Origin: Armillaria gallica
Lineage: Eukaryota; Basidiomycota; Agaricomycetes; Agaricales; Physalacriaceae
DNA length: 64,000 bases
Assembly (NCBI GenBank): GCA_037576215.1
Contig: JBANDB010000019.1
Coordinates: 813,501-877,500 of the forward strand
Direction: 5' to 3'
The notes beneath the pieces are model-generated. The model saw only the letters and a list, made by a program, of their open reading frames with translations, was not told where the DNA came from and did not search any database. Both the position numbers and the translations under genes were made by a program. This document shows, one piece after another, positions 34,471-46,449 of the stretch; position 1 is the stretch's first letter, and each line of letters starts with the position of its first letter.

Positions 34471-37020
34471 TATCGATGACATGACACTACTTAGTGCAAA
34501 CATTGATTAGGAAAAGGACCGGTACAGTAAAACATACAAATGGAAGACTCAGATGAACTATGTAAAACGCAAACAACTCAAGACAACAATCTGGCAATGA
34601 CACTTTGCACTTGAGCCAACTTGTCTCTGCTCAGCTGTTCTGCATCAGCAACTCGCCTGGTTGCCTCCTGGAGAATCCTTTGCAAATCTTCCTCTCGCGA
34701 CTCCAAGTCCAGAATATGCTGATCCTTGCATGAGAGTTCTAATCTTTGCTCCATAATCTTGTCCCGGAGCTCAGGGATAGATGATGCTGGGTGACCAGGG
34801 AGGTTCCCAGTTTCCATATTGCGAGTCAAACCCCGATACAACTTGAAGGGATGTGATAAGAAAGAGAAACATGCAGCTAAGTGGTGAAATACATACACCA
34901 AGCAGAAAATTGTCTTGAATAGTTTGGATTTTCATGTCATACTAGAATCGCAATGAGAGTAGGGGGGGAGAGGACATATGGTAACCTTACCTCCTTCTGG
35001 CATTCATTGTCTACTTTGGCTATCTCTTTGGCGAGCCGTCTGCAAAATTCAGCTTCGGAGGTTCTATCCTGCAAAGAGACTCAACAACTAGGTCAATACA
35101 ACACGTACCAATGGACGTACCTTGGCTTTACGACAGTTTAATGCTTGATACAGGAATTTGATCCTGGTCTGCAAGCGTTGAATGTTGGTATCATTGACAG
35201 CACGATTCTAGGATGTGATGGGCAACTAGTTCACAGATGTCAATGGATAAACACACCAGGAGAGATGATAGCGAGTGACTCATGTCACCTGAGTCAGAGG
35301 AAGGAGAAGCTTCAGCGACTGGGAATGAGGGGTGGGTGGCGACAGATTGAAACTACAAAGAAATGTTCAAAACAAGGGAAGACTGGCTACAACAAAAGAC
35401 AGTACCAAGACATGAGGAATGGGGGCCTAAAAGATGCAATAAGTAAGCGACGAGGTCGACGAGAAAAAAGAGTGACACTCACTGCGATGAGTCTTGGGGG
35501 GGAAAGGTGGTCTCCATTTGGACCAGACAAGGATACATTGTTGATGGGTACTCCTTGAATGTTGGAGAGATGAGGACCAGAAGGCTGAATGGAAGCATTT
35601 CTTGGGGAGGTAGACATTATGATGATGGGTGAGAAATGGATTCGAAATTTTCAGGAAAAGGCATTTATATGCTCTGCATGAAAGATTTGCCTAAAACAAA
35701 CCAACAAAGAAAGATCGGGGAGACTGCCCACGGCAACGCCCGACACTTGAGGCATCAAGGAAGAAGCGATTAGTGGAGTTCGATAGTCAGCGACATAACA
35801 TCGGGAAGTCACATTCATCACAGGCCTCGAACATTGAAAACGATGCGAGTTGAGGAATGGTATCTGGGTGAGTCATGCAGTGCACACGGCCGCAGAGACA
35901 GAACTCGGATCAGACACCGATGCATGTGATTGATATTAACTGTAGCCCAGGCCCTGCATGCCTATGAGTTTGGCCTGAATTCTTGATGGAAAAGAGCCCG
36001 CTGTATTTAGAATGTGAGGCGCATGTAAAAGGTAAGTGCAGCAGCAGAAAACATCTGGTGAGAAGTAAACAAGAATACTAATTTCAGCTGGTGCAGGTAT
36101 GAAGGCTCAATGGATAGCAAGCAAGAGAAAAAGGTGTGAAATTTTGATGGCAGGAGGATCAGGCATGAAATTGCTTATCTCCTCAAGCTGTGGATTTAGG
36201 GGAGTCAAGAAATTCGGCCAACAAATCTAGCCGAGAGAGAACGTTCCCACAGTTTTCCTCTCTTGTCACTGGCGTTCACTATGTAGCACTGAATTTCAGC
36301 GCTTCAGTTGTTCGTGTTGTTCTCATGGAGAATATGCAGGAAGTGACAAATATCAGGCAAGTGGTTGTGCATCTGACTTGAGGCTCTTAATGACTTGGAT
36401 ATTGCAGTGAATTTCTGGATGGGGATGGACTATAAGAGAGGGATGATGAAGAGCAATACCAGTGCGTTCCGTGTCCTGGACAGAGAGAGGGATAGACCTT
36501 CTAACAGTTTTGGTTCGTCACAGATATTGGCTGCCACTTATCGTTGCTATGAAGGTCATCGCACGGGTCAGGATCCAGGAGGTGACATTGAATCAATGAT
36601 ACTCAAGGATGCTGCGAAACTCTGCGCGTTTAGTTTCGAATTCGCCAACAAATCTGTGTATGTTACCTTCATTTATGAGGCAATACACCTCAGACTGATC
36701 CCATTTTTGTAGTGGACTATCAGTCGACAACGTTCTCCTCAACTTTGGCCAACTCATCGTCAGCTCGCTCTGTCTTTACTCTGATGAACATTGAGGTCCC
36801 ATCTCTCAATATTCCGCAGCTTGATTGTGACCGGTAAAGATCTCATTGGATTCCATACTGACTCCAAAGGCAGTTCTCCCCCCGAAAACGCAATACAAGC
36901 TCATACTCATTTTGCTTGCATCGAGGAAGACCAATCGCAGTGTATCCGGTACGAATACTTGCTGTATGGACACAAGAACACCTTGGATGCGAACTTGGCT
37001 GCACAACAAAGTCAGCTGCG
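34470..37020. repeat. Inverted duplicate block A, essentially identical to 58530-61075
   Basis: About 2.55 kb read as the reverse complement of 58530-61075; I noticed only two tiny differences, both near the first exon-intron boundary of the coiled-coil gene. It covers that gene and most of repeat copy 5. Identity falls sharply to the family background at both edges, which suggests a recent copying or conversion event. Confidence 0.85.
34578..35617 (-). CDS. Coiled-coil protein, six exons, 234 aa
   Basis: By its mirror copy at 59928-60964 the exons are 45, 32, 29, 26, 15 and 88 codons (the last including the stop), all joining in phase with GT-AG introns of about 45-130 bp. The N-terminus is Ser/Pro-rich (STSPRNASIQPSGPHLS, ATHPSFPVAEASPSSDS). 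From about residue 85 the chain is charged and heptad-like (NIQRLQTRIKFLYQALN, EFCRRLAKEIAKVDNECQKE), ending in a long helix (ELRDKIMEQRLELSCKDQHI, REEDLQRILQEATRRVADAE). No catalytic motif or signal peptide; probably an oligomerising scaffold of unknown function. It is the only intact gene in cassette 2 and is preserved in both orientations. Confidence 0.75.
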
Positions 37021-37195
37021 AACGTGATGGCCTTGTAGTGAATCATCGTAAGTCCACCATTGTTTCCTGATCGTACTTTGACTGATTCAGATTGTTCCTA
37101 TAGTGAGCAAGCATCTGTTTAGTTGTCGCATGTCTCTTCAGGCAGCGGTTGTGACCAGGATTCGAACCAGTGCCAGAGGGTCGGACTGTGCCACC
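36030..37195 (+). repeat. Dispersed repeat copy 5 (upstream of the second F-box gene)
   Basis: Contains GTGTTGTTCTCATGGAGAAT where other copies read CTCGAGGAGAAT, a variant shared only with copy 9. The B-box is GGATTCGAACC on plus (37158-37168). Its last part, 37020-37195, is outside the near-identical block. It forms the right inverted flank of cassette 2. Confidence 0.9.
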
Positions 37196-37365
37196 AGGAA
37201 TCCACTTTGTACTTGCAGATGGATCATCCTCCTTTGTTCACCCATGCTATAATAACACTCATTCTTCTTCTACCCTCATACACTCCCCTCCCGCTCCCGA
37301 CACCTGCACTCTTGCAAATGCTCCGACGCATATACACTCTGTATGCGGGTTGACCGTGGTCACTC

Positions 37366-38780
37366 ACATCTAAATTAGCACAACTTGTTGGTATTCCCAA
37401 TGAGCTTCAACTAGAGATTCTCTCATACCTCCTGAGCCGTGATTTATTGGCAATCGCTACCACATCTAAGCAGTTTTTGGACATTATCGCCCAGATCCTC
37501 ACCCAGCATGGAAGTATGTGGTATCGACCTAGCTGTCTCGACATCAATGTCGAAACCTTTCATGCTGCTAAGCTCTGGCTTTCATCGAACCAGGGGCATG
37601 ACTTGACATTCATTGTCCAGTTGGCCTTCACAGTTCGCCATCAAGAAGACCTCAAGTCTTCTATTCAGTTCTTATCCTGCATATCTGCTGGTCACACTTC
37701 ATGCCTTTTCACCACCTTGTTCCTTAATTTCTTTCCATGCTGTGTATCCGAACTGGATGGATTATCCCTCAAGCTCTTTTTCTCGCTCATCCATCAACTA
37801 GCCTCACCCACCATTCATATCTACTCTATGATGTGACCAGATCATCGAGCATCATTGCCTCTCTTCGTGGTCCCATCTCTTCCCTTGGTCCATGATTTAG
37901 AGGTTCTTGATTGCAGGTCATTTTTGTGTGATTCAATGATCATTTCATCTTCTAACCTATGCTCCCTACACCTGTGCTTATCCAGTCATCATCCAGAAGA
38001 ATGGGAATTCTTAACGGATTTGCATCTCGATAATCTATCGCAGGTTTGGCTCGAGATTGCCATTCCTGCCCACATTGTCAGAGCGATAATCAAGCATCAC
38101 ACTTCGCTCAGACACCTAAATACGATCAGAGCTACTATCGTTCATGATGATGGTGATTCCAGGTACAGTTTGCAGGGCCACAAGTCAGGCATACAGCACC
38201 TCCTTACCCGTCCGGACCTGGCTTCCATGTTGAAGGTGTTGACTTTCATCGATATCCGTTATGTACAGCTGGTTCCGAGTGTCAAGACACCATTATCGCC
38301 AAGTGCCTTTCTCCAGTCGATGTTTCCAGCTGATTTCCCTCCTGAGACCGCTGTCCATCTGGCTTTGCCTCTCCCGCAGAAATTCCATTACCAGGCTTTG
38401 CGTGAGACAACTCCCCCTCAGGTTGCATATATAAAGCAGTTGTACTTCGAATTTGAGGCCTTCAAAACCGTCGGAGACGTTCTGGTGGGTCACAGCCAAT
38501 AATATCCTGCCATGAACTGATTGTGATTGTTTTTCAGGATGCCCTATCATCATGTGTACCTTTCATCAAGGGTCATAAACTAACTCTGCAGATGTACAGG
38601 CTAGAGAAGAATGCCTTGGACCAAATACTCCTCGCCATCCATACTTCCATCTTTCCTGATTATCTACTTGTCATTGTTGTTGGAAGAACATGTGACAAGA
38701 AAGTTCTACGTGGCGGCGTCAATACATGCATCAGGAGGGTGGCTTACTGTACTGTTTCAGATTCTCTTACGGACATCTGA
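37366..38780 (+). pseudogene. Second F-box gene, one in-frame TGA and displaced N-terminus
   Basis: Same family as the 24912 gene: GIPNELQLEILSYLLSRDLL is the F-box and AIATTSKQFLDIIAQ follows. One frame runs from about 37366 to 38484, interrupted only by TGA at 37834-37836; then an intron GTGGGT...TTTTTCAG and exon 2, 38538-38780 (81 codons with stop), with KGHKLTLQMYRLEKNALDQI aligned to the same position in relatives. A Ser/Thr/Pro-rich N-terminal piece (37170-37370) lies in another frame, so the start is also disturbed. More diverged from the 24912 gene than the 57926 copy is. SCF adaptor role by family, now probably lost. Confidence 0.75.
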
Positions 38781-39324
38781 GCTTGTCCTCATTCCTTCAC
38801 TTTGACATCGTATTCCAGATTTTTTGGCCTAAAATGTAGTGTCACTGATTTGTACTAGCACTGAGCAGAGGCCTGTAATCTATTGATTCCAACATTCACA
38901 TAGAAATGCCAAAAATTGAAAAATAGCCAAGAATGGGCCTTGGTGTGATGAGTACAGTAGCCAGCCAGCTGCAGGTAGGCAAGAGTGAGTGGTACCAGTA
39001 ACGGATTAGCTTAATTTCTTCCCTGTGTAACTGTTCTGAATCGCCTGATTCCACGCTGCAGAGAACTTGAAGAGACATGCTGCAAGTGTAATGCCCACCA
39101 GAAGCCGCATTATGCTTGATTGTCAAGAGATTAAGAGTCTGCCTAGAGGAGACTAGCCACAATTACTGAAATACTCCTACCAAATACTTCAAGGTATGTC
39201 CGTCTTACAGTCTTCCTCCTTTCATTGATTTATATTGTTAACTACACAGGTACACATGTATCCTAGGGTGTTCAATGAGTGTTGTCCTATTGATGTGTCT
39301 ACATGTCTGAATGGTGGTGCAAAC
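38781..39324. other. No gene seen
   Basis: Between the second F-box gene and truncated repeat copy 6. An 88-codon minus frame at 38896-39162 has no recognisable content. Confidence 0.4.
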
Positions 39325-40345
39325 ATCAGTTGTTGTTGTTCTCACAGAGAATATCTTGGAATTGACGTGTACCAGCTGGCAAGCAGTTGTGCACCTGACT
39401 TGAGGCTCTTATTGACATGGAAATTGCAGTGAATACTGAATATCTGGACAGGGATGGACTTTAAGAGAGGGATGATGAAGAGCCATGCTAGTGCGTTCCT
39501 GTATCCTGGACGGAGAGAGGGATTGACCTTCTGATGGTTTTGGTTCTTCACAGATATCGGCTGCCCCCTTATCGTCCCGCTATGAAGGTCATTGCATGGG
39601 CCAGGGCCCAGGAGGCGACGTCGAATTGATGATACTCAAGGATGCTGCAAAGCTCTGGGTCTTGAATTCCCAGACAAATGTGTGTGCTACCATCACTTAT
39701 GAGGAAATGCACCCATACTGATCCCATTTTTGTAGTGGGCTATCAGTCGACACCGTTCTCCTCAACTTTGGCCTACTCATCGTCAGCTCGTTCTCTGTCC
39801 TTACTCTCCCATGAATGTTGAAACTCTTCTCTCGATATCTTGCTGCTCGAATGTGACCAGTAAAGATCTCATTGGATTCCATACTGATTCCAAAGGTAGT
39901 TCTCCCCCTGAAAATGCAATACAAGCTCATACTCATTTTGCTTGTGTCGAGGAAGACCAATCACAGTGTATCCGGTACGAATACTTGCCGTATGGACACA
40001 AGAACACGATGGATGCAGATAAGTTTGCATGACGAAGTCAGCTGCGAACATGATGGCCTTGTAGCGAATCATCGTGAGTCCACCATTGTTTCCTGATCAT
40101 ACTTTTACTGATTCGGATTGTTCGTATAGCGAGTCAGCATCTGTTTAGTTGACACACATTGCTTCAAGGAGTGGTCATGACCGGGATTAGAACCAGAGTC
40201 CATCCAGATTTAGCAGTTGCTGAGGACTGGCTGAGCGACTCTCTTCTCCAGTCGAACTTGCACACATTCATAGTCCAGCTTTGGGTGTTTTTCTCATCAG
40301 CAGACTGCTCAGGGCACTATCAAGTGTCTTCAAGCTTCTGAGGGA
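39325..40345 (+). repeat. Dispersed repeat copy 6, truncated on both sides
   Basis: Starts inside the repeat (CAGTTGTTGTTGTTCTCACA), lacking the ~250 bp that begin other copies, and ends at about 40345 before the F-box-side segment is complete. The B-box is altered to GGATTAGAACC (40184-40194). It resembles copy 5 in CCCCTGAAAATGCAATACAAG. Beyond its right end is a truncated gene, not an F-box gene. Confidence 0.85.
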
Positions 40346-40349
40346 CTTT

Positions 40350-40717
40350 GAGAAAACTGGAAAACTGGATTGATTCGCCATCTCCACTGATACAGCTCAG
40401 GTAAATAGAAGAAAACTACTCCTACCGACCTTGATGGATCGTTGTAAGTAGCGATGGTTGTAGCTACATTATCTACTAGTGCCTGAGCCCAAGGTGATAG
40501 TGAATATGCACATACCATGATTCATTTCATAGACGAGTGCTTCTTGATCATCCTCATCCTCAGCAACCTCTATCCTCACATAGCACATCTCACGCCAGCC
40601 TGGATACTGCGTCTTTTGATGATGCGTGACTGGAGCATCATCGTGAGATGCATCAGGGTTATGCATCAAGGTGACATTCGGACTCACTAGGTGGGTGCTG
40701 ATGCTCTTCAGGTTCAT
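40350..40717 (-). pseudogene. Gene fragment truncated at repeat copy 6
   Basis: From ATG 40717 a 67-codon exon reads HLVSPNVTLMHNPDASHDDA and EMCYVRIEVAEDEDDQEALV; an intron (GTATGT...CACTAG) gives an exon VDNVATTIATYNDPSR in phase. Downstream sequence runs into the repeat boundary near 40350, so the gene is missing its 3' part. The acidic EVAEDEDDQEA segment and splice fit suggest a once-real gene. Family not recognised. Confidence 0.45.
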
Positions 40718-40719
40718 GA

Positions 40720-41780
40720 TCAACTACGGATGACAGGCTATGTATCAATGAGTCATCTGGGGCTGTAACATCCATAGTATAGTCCTAAAGCATAAACCTA
40801 TGTCTCTGGGAGGACCACGAGGATGTAGAGTAAGGGAAGGACAATGTGACGTCGTTGGTGTTCACGATGCTGGATGTCAGCCACCATTTTCTTCAAGTAC
40901 CACTCATACCCCCCTCTGCCCCAGACTCTGCATCCATTGAGCGACTTTTCTTCACATGGATCATTGAGTATGGTTTACGAAAATAGTGATAAGGTAAAAT
41001 ATCTTTCAATTCTTCTCTACCATATTTTCATTGTCTTCCGTCTTCCCTGTTTCCAAAGGTTCAGACTGGGAGACAGCCATTTTCTCTTAGGTGGTTGGCA
41101 TGCAGTAGTGGCAGGGTGAAAATTATGGTCTTTTCCCAAGCCTGACAACAGGACTCAGATATTCTGTGCCCTGTGATGGCCTACCATTGCATCAATCTGG
41201 GGAGGCAGAGGATGGCATCGACAGTGGAGTTCAAACTCATCGGAGGTTGAGATTAGTCTGGATTATGCGATGAAAGGCCATTTCCTTCGCTTTTGACACC
41301 TTGTGGACCCACCAGGCTGCTCCCTACAGGACACCTGGAATCCAGCACACCACATGGATACATCATGATGTTACGCCGTCAGTATCAAAGAATATGCCAG
41401 TTCAATCTGCAAGCCAACATCTGACAAATGATACAGCATCAGTATATCTGAAGTGATGATATGTGTAGACTATATGACTTGGCTGAGACCACTGACTAGT
41501 CATTCAGCCCCAGGGCCATAATCTGATCAGAGGATCTCCCAGCAAATACGTAAATAAAATTGCCACTCCGGATGTCGACATTAGAACAAGGAGTCCTAAG
41601 CCCAACGTGTACACGTTCCATACCAGACAGAACTTGCATGCCTCTTAGGAGAGAGGCACCGAAGAGTATGACCTCATTCCCACCTATTTTCTGGCTTAGA
41701 CGGTTCTTTAAATAAGAGGTTGCGAGAAATAGAACTTTGCATTATTTATGGATACAATATTGGCCCAATCAATCATGCCT
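40720..41780. other. About 1 kb with no gene seen
   Basis: Only short biased frames (for example 40874-41119). No copy of the repeat and no tandem structure recognised. Confidence 0.4.
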
Positions 41781-41789
41781 TCGGAAATG

Positions 41790-42290
41790 GATTCCTAATA
41801 AGAGGCTGTTCAAAAAACGAGCCAGACAAAGCAGATAAAATATCACATGTGTGACAGAGACAGCATTGAATCTATGCCCATGGAAAATATCAGCAACTAT
41901 GCCCCTCGTCTCTACGAATTCGTACACCATGGATTGATCCAACCATGTCCAAGAGGGTCTTTCTTGGACCTCGGCATGTAAAGAGGCATGTACTCTGTAG
42001 CGATCCAGTAGGATGAGAGGGCTGTGTCCCTTTGATGAAGTAACCCAGCAGAACAGCCAATATGTATTCGTAGAAGCATCATAGACATCCTAAACAAAGG
42101 GTATCAGAATGGATTCAAAAGTGCTGGATAAGTAATGGCCTTCAAGAAAACCACCCATACCCTACATTTCAAGCCATCGTTTCCAATGACAGTGGACAAC
42201 CCCAGTTCCAGCTTGGAATCCAGCCAAGCAGATATATCATTATACACAATGCAGGACTTGCGAGACCTGTGCCAGCTTTGAGATTGTGCG
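41790..42290 (-). pseudogene. Partial gene, unrecognised conserved-type exons
   Basis: An exon ending at 42161 (YNDISAWLDSKLELGLSTVI, NDGLKCR) joins in phase by GTATGG...TTTAG to an exon at 42089 that reads DVYDASTNTYWLFCWVTSSK, HSPLILLDRYRVHASLHAEV, TWLDQSMVYEF and DIFHGHRFNAVSVTH. This varied, Trp- and Tyr-rich text over about 110 codons is strongly coding-like. The 5' side stops near 42290-42330 where cassette-1-like sequence begins, so the gene was cut by a rearrangement. I cannot name the family. Confidence 0.5.
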
Positions 42291-42329
42291 ATGGGGTGGC
42301 ATGAAGGGAAGTATGGGGAGGTTATTGCC

Positions 42330-43560
42330 ACTCTCTTTTCAGCCAGAACCCCACAAGCCGATGAGTCCTTTGTTCACAAACATACATAGTAGAATGGATG
42401 GCGATGTCATTACAGCCCGAACTGTGATTTATGTCATGCTCACACATCAAACATGCCACCATCCTGCCTCTCCATTGACGGTGAGCACACTTTCGACTTT
42501 CGACAGTCGACAGTCACATAATATTAATACTCTCTCACACCACACTCAACCATATCCGGTTACATCATCTGCACTTGGTCTTGCCATAGCACCTCCTCTC
42601 TCAAATCACTGCCAGCGCTACTGTTGCGTACTTCCAAATGGACGTTACCGACCTCGCCTAGACTCGATGTAGGTGCTTGCTCATTGTAGGGGACCAGTCA
42701 CAGGTCTAGACCTCGCCAAAGATCAATGTGCAGTGACTTAGGGTGAGCATGAGCACGAATTACCCCGTTCGCTTCAATGTCACATATCATACTGTATAAT
42801 AGTATATTTATGTCTTTCATTGGAATCTTGCAATGAACTTGAAGGGATTCCTGGAGGCTTCCGGCCGGAGGGAAACTCTCGTTTTACTTCTAGGACTGAG
42901 TGAAGTACAGCTGCTCGCTCCACCATCGCCGTAATGGTGAAACGCAAACTTGGAAGTCCCTTCAAAGTTCATCAGCAGTAAGGACATCAACAGGATTATG
43001 CATACGGGTATCTACGTACTTCCTGTACTAGTGTTACAATGGGATATTGCACAACTCAGGCTCGTAATGTGAACATCAGTTCGGAACAATCCCCAATATC
43101 ATGATGACCCATGTGCAACAGAGCTCAGCACACTTGAAAACCATGAATATTCTATATGAGAGTCGACAAGCGGTGACAAACAGTATTAAGTATGGACGAA
43201 AAGCCTAGAGGACAGGTTGAAAAAACGACGCCAAGGAATGCCAGGCATCGTGGGAGACCTAGCTACTACCATTAGCAGCAACTTCAGAAAAGTTCATATG
43301 ATGATCACTCACCCTGGAAGATACATTCACGGGTCACAAAGGGAAGGATGAGGAGGAGTGTGCCAGCAAACTCTATCATGTAAAAATTTCTTCTCTGGCA
43401 GGGGATTTCATTTTGTGTTTTAGGACATAATTAGTGTACAATAATCCATCAATAATAAATGTTGTCATTCAGCCATACAATAACAACTAGTGTAAAATGT
43501 AAAATGTAAAATGTCAGTATGTTAGATGCATGGAGTGCAATTGCTAGTGTGATTGTGTTC
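42330..43560 (+). repeat. Collapsed copy of cassette-1 cargo edges
   Basis: 42345-43370 matches the left cargo edge of cassette 1 (10550-11170), including the last codons of the WD40-type gene on the minus strand (around TGATGATCACTCACCCTGG). At about 43370 it switches to sequence matching the right cargo edge (14110-14400). The intervening ~2.9 kb, with nearly all of both cargo genes, is absent. Confidence 0.7.
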
Positions 43561-44860
43561 GATGAGAAGAGCGTTTGAGATTATGAGAGCAAGCAAGGGG
43601 GAAAAGCGTGAGAACTGGATGGCGGGAGCCAGATCAGGCATGAAATTGCTTATCTCCTTGAGCCGCGGATTTAGGGGAGTGAGAAATTCGGCCAATGAAT
43701 TTAGCCGAGAGAGAATGTTCCCACAGTTTTCCTCTCTTGTCACCGGCATTCACTATGTAGCACTGAATTTCAGTGCTTCAATTGTTTGTGTCGTCCTCGA
43801 GGAGAATATGCAGGAATTGACACGTACCAGGTAAGATTGTGCGTCTCACTTGAGGCTTTTACTGACATAGAAATTGCAGTGATTTTGTGGATGGGGATGG
43901 ATAAGAGAGGGATGATGAAGAGCGATGCCAGTGCGTTTCCGTGTCCTGGACAGATAGAGGGATTGACCTTCTGATGGTTTTGGTTCTTCACAGATATCGG
44001 CTGCCCCCTTATCGTCGCTATGAAGGTCATCACATGGGCCAGGAGCCGACGTCGAATTGACGACACTCAAGGATGCTGCGAAGCTCTGGGCAGATAATCT
44101 CGAATTTGCCGACAAATGTGTGTTTGTTACCTTCATTTATAAGGACATGCACCCAGACTGATCCCATTTTTGTAGTGGGCTATCAGTTGACATCGTTCTC
44201 CTCGACTTTGGCCAACTCGTCATCAGCATGTTCTGTCCTTACTCTCTGATGAACACCTATGTCCCATCTCTCAATATTTCACAACACGAATGTGACCAGT
44301 AAAGATCTCATTAGATTCTGTACCGATGCCAAAGGCAGTTCCGCCCCCCAAAAAGCAGTACAGGATCGTTCTCATTTCGCTTATGCCAAGGAAGACTAAT
44401 CGCAGTGTATCTGGTACAAATATTTGCCGTATGGACACCAGAAAACGATGATGTGGTCAAGGCTGCACAATGAAGACTGCTGCGAACGTGATGGCCTCGT
44501 AATGAATTATTGTCAGTCCACCATTTGTTACCTGATCGTACTCTTACTGATTCAGATTTTTCATATAGTGAGTCAGGATGTCACACATCTCTTTGAGGAG
44601 TGATCATGACCAGGATTCAAACCAGAGGCCATCCAGATTTAGAAGTTGCTGATGACTCGCCCAGTGACTCTCGTCTCCAGTCAAACTCGCACACCTTCAG
44701 AGTCTATCGTTGGGCGTTATCCTGTCATGAGCAGACTGCGCAGAGTACCTTCCAGTGTCTTCAAATGTGCGATGGTGCTTGGGAAGCCCTGCTCTGCTCA
44801 TGGACCAAATCGATCCTTCCGACTTTCAGCGAGTCAAAGGAGACTTGCATACAGTGACAA
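43560..44860 (+). repeat. Dispersed repeat copy 7
   Basis: Preceded by TTGTGTTCGATGAGAAGAG as in copy 2, and closest to copy 2 overall (shared CCGCCCCCCAAAAAG and GAAAACGATGATGTGG). The B-box is GGATTCAAACC on plus (44613-44623). A GTGAGAAATTCGG reading replaces GTCAAGAAATTCGG. Followed at the usual distance by an internally deleted F-box gene. Confidence 0.9.
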
Positions 44861-44999
44861 TGTTGCACTGCCTATGTGAATCACTTGATTCCGATCTGTA
44901 TCCCCCCCTTCTTCTCTTCAAACACGTTGCTGCAGACTCACCAGGCCCTTCCCGTACCTTTTCTGGGTAAGGAATAGCTGTCTGACCCCTTCCACTTAT

Positions 45000-45487
45000 G
45001 TATCCACTACCTCTCCCAATGACCACCTTGTGATTTTTCATCACCTCCGACCTGTGAACTCATTTGGATCACCACGGGGGCAGTCAGGCTACTGCGGTCC
45101 ACCTAATTTTAACCTCCCCCACGCACCAAGTCAATCTCTCCCTACGTAAATCCGTACAACCAAAGACTCCTGGCCACATCAAAGGGCTATGGCTAAAATT
45201 TCCCAAGTTCGACTCTGTCAAAGAAATTTTGGTGAGCATTCCATTGATGTTACGTTGCATGATACTCACAGAGACCTTGGCAGCATGTGGGGACATTGTG
45301 TTTGCCTTTTTTTGCAGGTCATCCTCTTGCTTTTTCCATTCCTCTGCTTGAGGAGGATGCGATAAATGAGATACTTGTTTTCGCCCGAAACAACATCCTT
45401 CCCAATCATCGCTACGTGATTGTGAGGGGTAAGAAAATATCTAGAGTATTGATGATGCATACGATGACTCGATGGTGTCACGTATAA
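45000..45487 (+). pseudogene. F-box gene with a ~0.9-kb internal deletion
   Basis: 45000-45075 holds the F-box region in damaged form (CTCTCCCAATGACCACCTTG). At about 45076 the sequence jumps to GGGGGCAGTCAGGCTACTGC, equivalent to 26069 in the intact gene, removing about 900 bp. The rest keeps the 3' part of exon 1 (KGLWLKFPKFDSVKEIL), the 40-bp intron and exon 2 (LLEEDAINEILVFARNNILP), which resembles the 57926 copy more than the 24912 gene. Confidence 0.75.
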
Positions 45488-46449
45488 ATACAGGCAGCTT
45501 ATATTTCAATCCTCTACATAAATGAACACCCTTTTAAAGCTACATAATGCAATCCCTCCATTTTGACTGATCTCGTTTCATTACCAGACTTTGAGAGAAA
45601 TTACTGGGTAGTTTGCGAGCATCCATTCGCGCCTCCCAACTGACCGTCACGTTAGTACGACTACTACTAGTGCCATGTCTTAGAATCCAGTCACATGACG
45701 ATGTTGTCGCTATCAGATTAAATTCGTCAATCATTCAATGATTGAGTTGAAAGAGGTCGGATGGGTATACTTTGGCCACCCAGTTCGGTGTCTCTTCCTA
45801 GCCACTACGATTGATCCCTTTCTTCATCTTCACTTATTCTCTTATCGCTGTGTGGCCCCTGCTGAAGCTCTCGGACCGTGTGCTGTTGTTGAAATATTTC
45901 AAGCAGCGTTGCAAAACAGACTCCCAACGATAAAGATATGCATGCATCAAGCTTTGAGGTGTATAGTTATTAGCTTGCCAGGTTCTCTGGGGTCTCTATC
46001 ACCCGTATTCTCATCTACCACCCACGTCGTCATCAGAAGTCCATCAGTTCATTTGTGTTGAGCTATATCCTTTCTTCTCCTGGTACCAACAAAATATCAA
46101 AGCCCAATGTAAGACTAATACACTAGAGGTGTATGTGCACAGTCACGGTCATGATGAATGTCAGTGGGTCTGCAGTGGTGTTTGGCTCCATCACGGTGTT
46201 GTGTTGGTGGGTGGTCGCAGAGTTTGCAGAAGTGAGTCCACAAGTCTGGCTGTTATTAAAGGCTGGATATGCTGTACGGAAGGGAGATATTACAGTGAAC
46301 GCGATGAGAGGTGGAACTATCACAACAAATTAAGCAGAGCCTTCTCAGAATCAACTCCTGATCAGGCAACAAGCATGCAGAAAGGGATATTCAACATGGT
46401 GTACTTATTGACAGTTAACTCTACATTGCTAGAATATCGTTCAAAGAAG
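45488..46449. other. No supported gene
   Basis: A 107-codon plus frame at 45738-46061 is open but has no recognisable content. Frames around 46129-46521 overlap the 3' end of the membrane-protein gene on the other strand. Nothing else seen. Confidence 0.35.

Noticed and set aside
35145..35558. 137-codon plus-strand ORF
   Set aside because: It is antisense to the spliced coiled-coil gene, spans its introns and has biased Arg/Lys content; a shadow frame.
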